Assembly: GCA_014084085.1 (NCBI GenBank)
Contig: NPFB01000095.1
Coordinates: 275,791-290,534 of the forward strand
From: Hondaea fermentalgiana
Lineage: Eukaryota > Sar > Bigyra > Thraustochytrida > Thraustochytriidae
Direction: 5' to 3'
Length of the DNA stretch: 14,744 nucleotides
Shown here: piece after piece, positions 7,062 to 12,486 of the stretch
Layout: each line of letters begins with the position of its first letter
Numbering within the stretch: the stretch's first letter is position 1
The notes under the pieces: model-generated
What the model saw: the letters and a program-made list of their open reading frames with translations, nothing else
What the model was told of the DNA's origin: nothing
The model's database searches: none
Position numbers and translations under genes: made by a program

Positions 7062-8396
7062 ATGATGGCCAAGATTTTATTTAGGCTAAGGCGAACCAGC
7101 AGATCAACGCAAACCACAATAATCGATAGCTTCGGAGCCCTCATTCGCTGCAGACCGTCGAGCCGGTGGAGTCTCAAGCGGATAGAGCGGACGAGCACGA
7201 GCAGGATGTCGCTGCACGCAGACGCCGCGCCCTTCGTGCCGCCGGCGGCCGGCATGGCGCCGCTTACAGAGGCCATGGCGAACCTAACGACCGCGCCCAA
7301 GGCGTCGCCGGTCCCGACGACGGCGAGCGGGACGACGGTCGAGTCCAAGACGCGCGAGGACAGCGAGAGGAACAACACTCGTCGTAAGGACAGCCCCGCC
7401 ACCGGCCGCAAGTCTCGAGGCGCTGCCGCAGGAAAGGCTCACCGACGCGGCGGCAGCAAAGGTGACAACAGCAGCGGCAACCAGGTTGGCGGCGCCAAGA
7501 ACCGTGAAAACCGCGACAAGAACGGGCCCGAGGGCCGGCCTTCCAGCAGAAATGGACGCGACCGCAACGCATCCGTCCCTAGCCCCGTCGACGGAGAAAA
7601 TGCCAATAACCCCAACAACAAGAGCAGCAACAAGGGCAGGAACAACAACAAGAACAGCAACAAACAGAGACTTCGCAAGCCCAAGAACACGACGGACTTT
7701 ACGCCGCGCTTCGACAAACCCGACCTTCGTGTCAAGGTGCTCACGAATGGCCGCAAACTGCATAATCTTTCGGTGCACGATGTCGTCTTCGCCCCAGACC
7801 TCTTTTGTGCCGAGGAGGACATGTCCATCTTTGAGTCTCTCAAAGAGGAGATTCACCAGGCTCAGGGCAACGAGGACCTCTTTACGCTCTGGCACGGCGA
7901 CACGCACGAGATTGCAAACGACAAGTTCCAGCGAGGCGAATGGAAGAAAAAGTCACCAGCCTTTAATGCGGTGATTCGCAAGATCGAGGAGGCCTTCGAC
8001 ATGAAGATCAATGCGACTCGCTTCAATCTGTATCGCAAAGGATCTACAGACTGGAAACCCTTTCACCACGATCGGGCTGCATTCACACCAGACTGCCCGC
8101 AAAACTTTACGGTTGCCGCTAGCTTTGGTCTCGGCCGTGAGGTGGGCTTTGAGCATGCGCGCAACAAGACCAAGGTCTTCCTCGAGGCTCCGAACGGGTC
8201 TGCGTACACATTTTCGAGGGACGTCAACATCGAGTTCAAGCACGGCGTCATTCCACTCGAGGGACCCGCACCGGAGGACCGCATCTCCATTATCGCATGG
8301 GGTTTGTCGTCAATGAGCGCAAAGGGCAGCCGCGTAACTGAGAACGACGTACCCTCGGCTGAAGATCTCGGACTCGTTAAAAAGTTCGGGCGTTGA
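7062..8396 (+). CDS. AlkB-like Fe(II)/2-oxoglutarate dioxygenase with basic disordered N-terminus
   Basis: Encodes 444 residues from ATG 7062. Residues about 218-420 form a 2OG-Fe(II) oxygenase domain of the AlkB kind: FNLYRKGSTDWKPFHHD gives H335 and D337, EFKHGVIP gives H394 (the Fe(II) triad), and DRISIIAW gives R407 for 2-oxoglutarate. The second arginine six residues on, usual in AlkB, is W413 here. NGSAYTFSRDVNIEFKHG suits the family. Substrate cannot be read from the sequence; the family oxidises methylated nucleic acids or protein side chains. Residues 95-210 are basic and Asn/Ser/Gly/Arg-rich, with many NN and NK pairs, possibly RNA-binding. The first 48 residues are rich in Arg and Ser with few acids and could be a mitochondrial presequence. 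Alternatively translation starts at M49 (7206, A at -3), making them leader. A short frame at 6982-7056 ends five bases before ATG 7062. Confidence 0.88.
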   Translation: MMAKILFRLRRTSRSTQTTIIDSFGALIRCRPSSRWSLKRIERTSTSRMSLHADAAPFVPPAAGMAPLTEAMANLTTAPKASPVPTTASGTTVESKTREDSERNNTRRKDSPATGRKSRGAAAGKAHRRGGSKGDNSSGNQVGGAKNRENRDKNGPEGRPSSRNGRDRNASVPSPVDGENANNPNNKSSNKGRNNNKNSNKQRLRKPKNTTDFTPRFDKPDLRVKVLTNGRKLHNLSVHDVVFAPDLFCAEEDMSIFESLKEEIHQAQGNEDLFTLWHGDTHEIANDKFQRGEWKKKSPAFNAVIRKIEEAFDMKINATRFNLYRKGSTDWKPFHHDRAAFTPDCPQNFTVAASFGLGREVGFEHARNKTKVFLEAPNGSAYTFSRDVNIEFKHGVIPLEGPAPEDRISIIAWGLSSMSAKGSRVTENDVPSAEDLGLVKKFGR

Positions 8397-8917
8397 AATT
8401 ACTAAAGGAAAAGAAAGTTCATGTCATGTCCGTGGTGTGACGAACCAGAAACCATGAGCGCAAGCTTTTCCGTTTTATTTTTTTGCAAACAGCACTGAAA
8501 AGGAAAGAAAGCTTGCCTTGAATTTCATCAAAACATTCTTGTTGCAGAATAGGATGTACCGCGCTGATCTTCGTCGCAGGGTAGCTCAAGGTTGATAGTG
8601 ATGAAGTTGGTCGAGCTTGTTGCTGAGTCCAGAACGCACGTTTTCCTTTGCGAAGCATTTCGCTGTCTCGTATTCTCATGTTGGCAAGACAATGATTGTG
8701 CGATATGAAGTGTCTTCTTCTCCCTTGCCTTTTAAAAAAAAGGTCATACAATGGCAGTGTCCATCTTACTTTCTTGTTAGAATCGCAGCCTTAGTAAATT
8801 GTAATCTTATTTCTGTGATCCTTGTTGTCATGTAGTATACCTTGGCTCCGTCCAACTCTCACCGACAGTCCGGTCCTGTACCGACCGGTTGGCAAATTCA
8901 CAATGAGAGCTGGCTTC
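8397..8917. other. Spacer between convergent genes
   Basis: The dioxygenase gene (plus) and ankyrin gene (minus) end facing each other, so this 521-bp stretch should hold both 3' ends. It is less GC-rich than the coding sequence and contains T- and A-runs (8475-8483, 8731-8742). AATAAA on the minus strand (8474-8479) could serve the ankyrin gene but would leave a 440-bp 3' UTR. A small stem CCGGTC/GACCGG is at 8870-8888. No gene is supported. Confidence 0.6.
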
Positions 8918-11842
8918 TCACTCGGGGTGACGCAAAATCGCTCGGGCCATCATTTTGAGTATCAGCGTACCCAATTCGCATGACGCAAAGGGTTCGCCCG
9001 CATAATGCCAGGTGAAAATGACCTTGTGGATAGGCACGACCTCCTCCTTATATCGCGGGCCTTTCTCCGCGCGCTGGTCGTGCAGAGGATCAAACAAGAG
9101 CACCGGCCCGGAGGGCGTTGACATGTCGAGATTACGAGCTGCAAAGGTAATGACGCGCAAAGGCCGTCCAGCGGCGCCCCCCATGGTGACACGACCAACA
9201 CCGAAACCTGTGCCGCGTGCAAGCCGATAAATTGCGAGAAAACCAGCACTGACGTGATCAGGTGTTCGCTGCGCGGTTTTAACTGTTGGAATAAACAATG
9301 GCTGCGGAATTGTGTCGGATGCCTCTTGACGAGTATTTTTCTCCTGACGCCAGTGACTTCGATACGACGACGATGATGACAACATGGTGTTGTGACTATC
9401 TCCGGACGTAGACTTGCTTGCGGCGTCGCTGCCTCGACGCAATCCCGCTCTCGTTGTGGCTCTGCGTGTGTTGCCTAGGCAACTCAAAGTACTTGAGCTA
9501 CTCGACTTGGAGCTTGACTTTGCAGCCTTTGTAGATTTCTTGAAAGGTTGCGCGATAACGCTGCGCGCGTACGTAATTTGCGCACTCACGTCGTGAAGTA
9601 GGCTCTCAGCGTCGAGAGAGCTCACCTTGAGGTCTTCCGACATCATTAACGCGATTTCGTCCAGTCGAACAGATCGATGCTCGAGAATTTCTTCTGCCAT
9701 CTCCACGTCATCGCGCAAGAACGCCTCCTGCAGCGTCGCATATCCGTCACGCGCGAGATCAACCCCGGGAAAATCCATGAGCAACTTGAGCATCAAGAGT
9801 CCATCCTCGTCCTTTGCAGATCTCGCGAGCAAGCTCTGTTTGACATTACCTGAGAACCCTGTTTCGACAAGGAAGCGCACGACCTTGACCTGGTCTGCAT
9901 TTACAGCAGAGGCAAGCACCAAGGGCTCGGCGACGCGCCTCTGCGTGCGACTGTCTGCGAGGAGCAGCTTAACGACAGAGACATGGCCGTTTTGGGCCGC
10001 AACTCGCAAGCTAGCATGGCCATCCTTGCTTGGATTGAGACGCGGCTGCTTCAGGATCTCTCGGACGACCACGTCTTGTCCTTCGGTGGCTGCCCAGAAC
10101 AAAGCATAGTCAATTAGGTCGCAATCCACGAAGACGCCAACGTCATCTTTCCGACGACCAGTCTTGCCTTCTCGTTCTTGCTCGAGGTCTGGTTCTGTCT
10201 GGGTTCCTGTTGCAACATAAATTTTCTGTCGCGAGCGCTTGACGACGCTAGCTTCGTCGACCCCAGAACGCTTGTCAGAATTGTGTCGACTCTGTGGGCC
10301 GCACCGTCGCGTTGGGGTATCATTATTTGGTATGGGGCGCTTGTTTTTGTTTGCATCGCCAGGTTGACTTTGCGACAAGAAAGCATTACCTCTCGCTACC
10401 GGGGCGCTTGGTGGCGAAAGCGCGCCTGTTGACGCGTTTGTGCGATCCGTCGGGTCATCTTCTGCTTCTTCGTCCGACATGTCAAGCACAATAACGTCCG
10501 GGGCCACTTTCTGGACACTCTTGGGAATCGTTTTCTCTGATACCGGTGCAAGTGCAGGTGCAAGTGCAGGTGCAGGTGCCCTTGCAGTGTCGCTGTGCTT
10601 TTCGGTCTTTGAGCCTCGCTTGGCGTGCATGAGTGATGATGTTGATGCTGAAGAAGACGAAGACGAAGAGGATGATGATGACGAAGAGGATGACGAGGAC
10701 GAAAATGCGCAAGCAAATATGCCAGAGTCGATGCGGTATTCATGCGTCTCTGGGAAATTTGGAGCCGAAGAAGAGCTCTCCAATGCGTTGCTGCTCCGAT
10801 CGTGATCCGCCACCTTGGATTGCCCGGTTTCATGGCCATCGCCACGTGTTAATTCAATGTTATCATTGCCGCTCTTGCGCGAGGATATTGCCTCCTCACC
10901 ATCGTTTTGGTTTGCTTTGAACGATGTCGAAGAGGCGGCGACAATTTCGTCGCGATGCATGGGTGGAGGGCTAGGATCCCCTGCATTATGGTCCTGTTCC
11001 TTTTTTTGTTCTCCTTTTCTTGGGCTGAGCTTTTCTGCAATTGCTTTATCAACAGCCTCTGCACCTTTGTCATGAGGCCCAGTTCTGAAAAAAGAGGCGA
11101 CACCAGTCGCTCCCAGCTCTGTGCTTTGTACAGGCTCGCCTGTCATCTCCATATCAGACGCTTCGGGCCCTGAGTGTTGGGACGCGGCGCTTTCGCCTTG
11201 CGCATGAGATGCGTCGTCGGGTTTTGCCATGTTTGCAGTGTTTTCATCAACCTCAAAGTGTGCTTGAGATGATGAAGGGACATTGTTCTGGGCCAAATTG
11301 GTGTCGTCCTTGCTATCACCTTCTTTGCTGTCTGACTGGATTCGACGTTTCTTTGACACGGGCGATGACAAGAGTGGGAGGGCTGGGGACTGTGCCAAAG
11401 GTCCGGATTTGCTTTGCTCCCGAGATGCTTGAACAGGTACGGCTGGGGATTGAGAGGCTTTCAATAAAGGCGTGAATGGCGAGAGGTCCTGGGCTGAAGC
11501 TGCTGAAGCTGCTGCGGGTCTCGTTTGCTTTGGAGAGGCTGAAGATTCTGAAGAAGCCCTATGTGGTGCCGACGGAGCTGCCGAAGGCGACGCGGATGGA
11601 TGCTCCAAAGAAATGGAGGAAGTCGAGGTCGAAACTTCCGTCTGTGACAAGTTTGAATGTGACGTGTTTTTCACAGACAGCGTTTGACCCTTTGCTCCCG
11701 ATGGCCCTGCTGCAGGGGTAGTTACACTTGCTGTCGAAGACGTCGCGGAAGTTTCTGGGTTGGGGCTCTTGTTTTCCGTCGCCGCAGCGGATTGGTTCTG
11801 CTGAACCGGCGAAGGGCCTGCACCACTTGCGCTTCTCTTCAT
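8918..11842 (-). CDS. Ankyrin-repeat nuclear-type protein with SUMO-interacting motif
   Basis: Encodes 974 residues from ATG 11842 (ACC before it, a favourable context). Residues 1-570 are disordered and rich in Ser, Ala, Pro, Gln and Glu. They include a likely nuclear signal SKKRRI (163-168), a pure run of 18 serines (381-398), an AP/AL repeat (422-433) and VIVLDMSDEEAEDD (450-463), a textbook SUMO-interacting motif: hydrophobic core followed by Ser and acids. ATGVASFF (245-252) resembles a PCNA-binding PIP box but lacks the leading Gln. Residues about 575-735 are ankyrin repeats (DGHASLRVAAQNGHVSVVKLLL is the clearest), a protein-binding fold. Residues 765-830 are again Ser/Lys-rich. The last 130 residues (845-974) look folded, with many hydrophobic strands, but I do not recognise them. 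A nuclear, SUMO-linked scaffold is inference. Catalytic motifs were not seen. Confidence 0.85.
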   Translation of the reverse strand: MKRSASGAGPSPVQQNQSAAATENKSPNPETSATSSTASVTTPAAGPSGAKGQTLSVKNTSHSNLSQTEVSTSTSSISLEHPSASPSAAPSAPHRASSESSASPKQTRPAAASAASAQDLSPFTPLLKASQSPAVPVQASREQSKSGPLAQSPALPLLSSPVSKKRRIQSDSKEGDSKDDTNLAQNNVPSSSQAHFEVDENTANMAKPDDASHAQGESAASQHSGPEASDMEMTGEPVQSTELGATGVASFFRTGPHDKGAEAVDKAIAEKLSPRKGEQKKEQDHNAGDPSPPPMHRDEIVAASSTSFKANQNDGEEAISSRKSGNDNIELTRGDGHETGQSKVADHDRSSNALESSSSAPNFPETHEYRIDSGIFACAFSSSSSSSSSSSSSSSSSSASTSSLMHAKRGSKTEKHSDTARAPAPALAPALAPVSEKTIPKSVQKVAPDVIVLDMSDEEAEDDPTDRTNASTGALSPPSAPVARGNAFLSQSQPGDANKNKRPIPNNDTPTRRCGPQSRHNSDKRSGVDEASVVKRSRQKIYVATGTQTEPDLEQEREGKTGRRKDDVGVFVDCDLIDYALFWAATEGQDVVVREILKQPRLNPSKDGHASLRVAAQNGHVSVVKLLLADSRTQRRVAEPLVLASAVNADQVKVVRFLVETGFSGNVKQSLLARSAKDEDGLLMLKLLMDFPGVDLARDGYATLQEAFLRDDVEMAEEILEHRSVRLDEIALMMSEDLKVSSLDAESLLHDVSAQITYARSVIAQPFKKSTKAAKSSSKSSSSSTLSCLGNTRRATTRAGLRRGSDAASKSTSGDSHNTMLSSSSSYRSHWRQEKNTRQEASDTIPQPLFIPTVKTAQRTPDHVSAGFLAIYRLARGTGFGVGRVTMGGAAGRPLRVITFAARNLDMSTPSGPVLLFDPLHDQRAEKGPRYKEEVVPIHKVIFTWHYAGEPFASCELGTLILKMMARAILRHPE
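10545..10580. repeat. Hexanucleotide RGTGCA repeat inside the ankyrin gene
   Basis: Six units of RGTGCA (the last ends in GCC) encode alternating Ala with Pro or Leu at residues 422-433. The length is a multiple of three, so slippage by whole units would keep the frame. Confidence 0.8.
10649..10702. repeat. Poly-serine (TCN)18 tract inside the ankyrin gene
   Basis: Eighteen serine codons in a row, all of the TCN type (TCA, TCT, TCG, TCC) and none AGY. The synonymous variety shows it is not a simple perfect microsatellite, while the absence of AGY points to origin by trinucleotide expansion. Confidence 0.85.
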
Positions 11843-11854
11843 GGTTGCTTCCTT

Positions 11855-11877
11855 ACGCTGCAGACGGTCTGCAGCGT
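11855..11877. promoter_or_regulatory. 23-bp palindrome just above the ankyrin-gene ATG
   Basis: ACGCTGCAGAC, one central base, then GTCTGCAGCGT: two perfect 11-bp arms. It lies 12 bases above the ATG at 11842. As DNA it could bind a dimeric protein; as mRNA it would be a 10-bp hairpin with a 3-base loop close to the start codon. One arm's core (CGCTGCAGAC) recurs at 7146-7155 above the internal start of the dioxygenase gene. Confidence 0.5.
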
Positions 11878-12158
11878 GAATCGCACGGCCGAGCTTGGCA
11901 CGAGATGCCGGTTGTCCTCACTGCAGCACCACGACCCACGCCTCTTTTGAAACTCGCTCGCGACGTTAGACCCAAGAGAAAGAATAAGAAGGGGCCCAGG
12001 AAGCAGAAGAGCGCGAGGCCACGGGCAGAGACCGCGCGATCGGAGCGCTGTCCGCCGCGCAGCCGCCTGCGCTGCGCGGCGCGTTTCCGCTGCGTTTGCT
12101 GAGCAGGCTTGAATGCTCTGGGCCCGCGTAACCGCCTTCTGCCGTTGTCGTTTCATAA

Positions 12159-12166
12159 CTTATATA
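12159..12166 (-). promoter_or_regulatory. Candidate TATA box of the ankyrin gene
   Basis: TATATAAG on the minus strand, about 317 bp above the ATG at 11842. If used, transcription would begin near 12130 and give a leader of almost 300 bases that contains no ATG. Judged only by match to the general eukaryotic TATA consensus. Confidence 0.4.
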
Positions 12167-12289
12167 CGCTATAATGACAGGTATGAGTGATTCGGAGACA
12201 TCCTCGATCGCCATGATCTCGATTTTCATTTTTCCTTCCCTATCCAGAAAGGTCTCCTTTTGTGTTGTGTCTTGGAGGACTCATTCAAC

Positions 12290-12341
12290 GAAAGAAAAAG
12301 GTGGCAATTCTCCAAAAAGAGGGCAATTTTCTTTTTCTTTC
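12290..12341. repeat. Purine/pyrimidine inverted repeat in the Roco 3' region
   Basis: GAAAGAAAAAG (12290-12300) and CTTTTTCTTTC (12331-12341) are perfect complements around a 30-base loop. The loop carries GGCAATT twice (12303-12309 and 12322-12328). It lies about 150-200 bp past the Roco stop codon on the minus strand. It may mark a 3'-end structure; low-complexity chance is possible. Confidence 0.45.
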
Positions 12342-12486
12342 TTTCTTTAGTAAGATGATCGCGCGAGTCTCTCTCTTGAAAGAAGGCGGATTGCAAAAGC
12401 CTGTGCAGCAAACTAGAGTCACGCACGGCATGTGTCGCAAAGCAGTACGAACAAAAACAACAATAACATCTATTTTTTTCTACTGA

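Larger units (their letters stand above)
11843..12486. other. Spacer: ankyrin-gene promoter/leader and Roco-gene 3' region
   Basis: Both neighbours are on the minus strand. The left half (11843-12170) is the ankyrin-gene leader: it has a palindrome just above the ATG, a TATA box at 12159-12166 and no upstream ATG apart from the one at 12154-12156. The right half (12230-12486) is A/T-rich with purine and pyrimidine runs and should be the 3' untranslated part of the Roco gene. No other gene is supported. Confidence 0.6.

Noticed and set aside
8419..8751. 110-codon minus-strand frame between the convergent genes
   Set aside because: Starts with TTG and lies in UTR-like DNA with A/T runs; no recognisable domain.
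8870..8888. CCGGTC/GACCGG stem near the ankyrin-gene stop
   Set aside because: Only six base pairs with a seven-base loop; a bacterial-type terminator does not apply in a eukaryote, and chance is likely.
11086..11109. PIP-box-like ATGVASFF in the ankyrin protein
   Set aside because: The leading Gln of the PCNA-binding motif is missing and there is no independent sign of a replication role.
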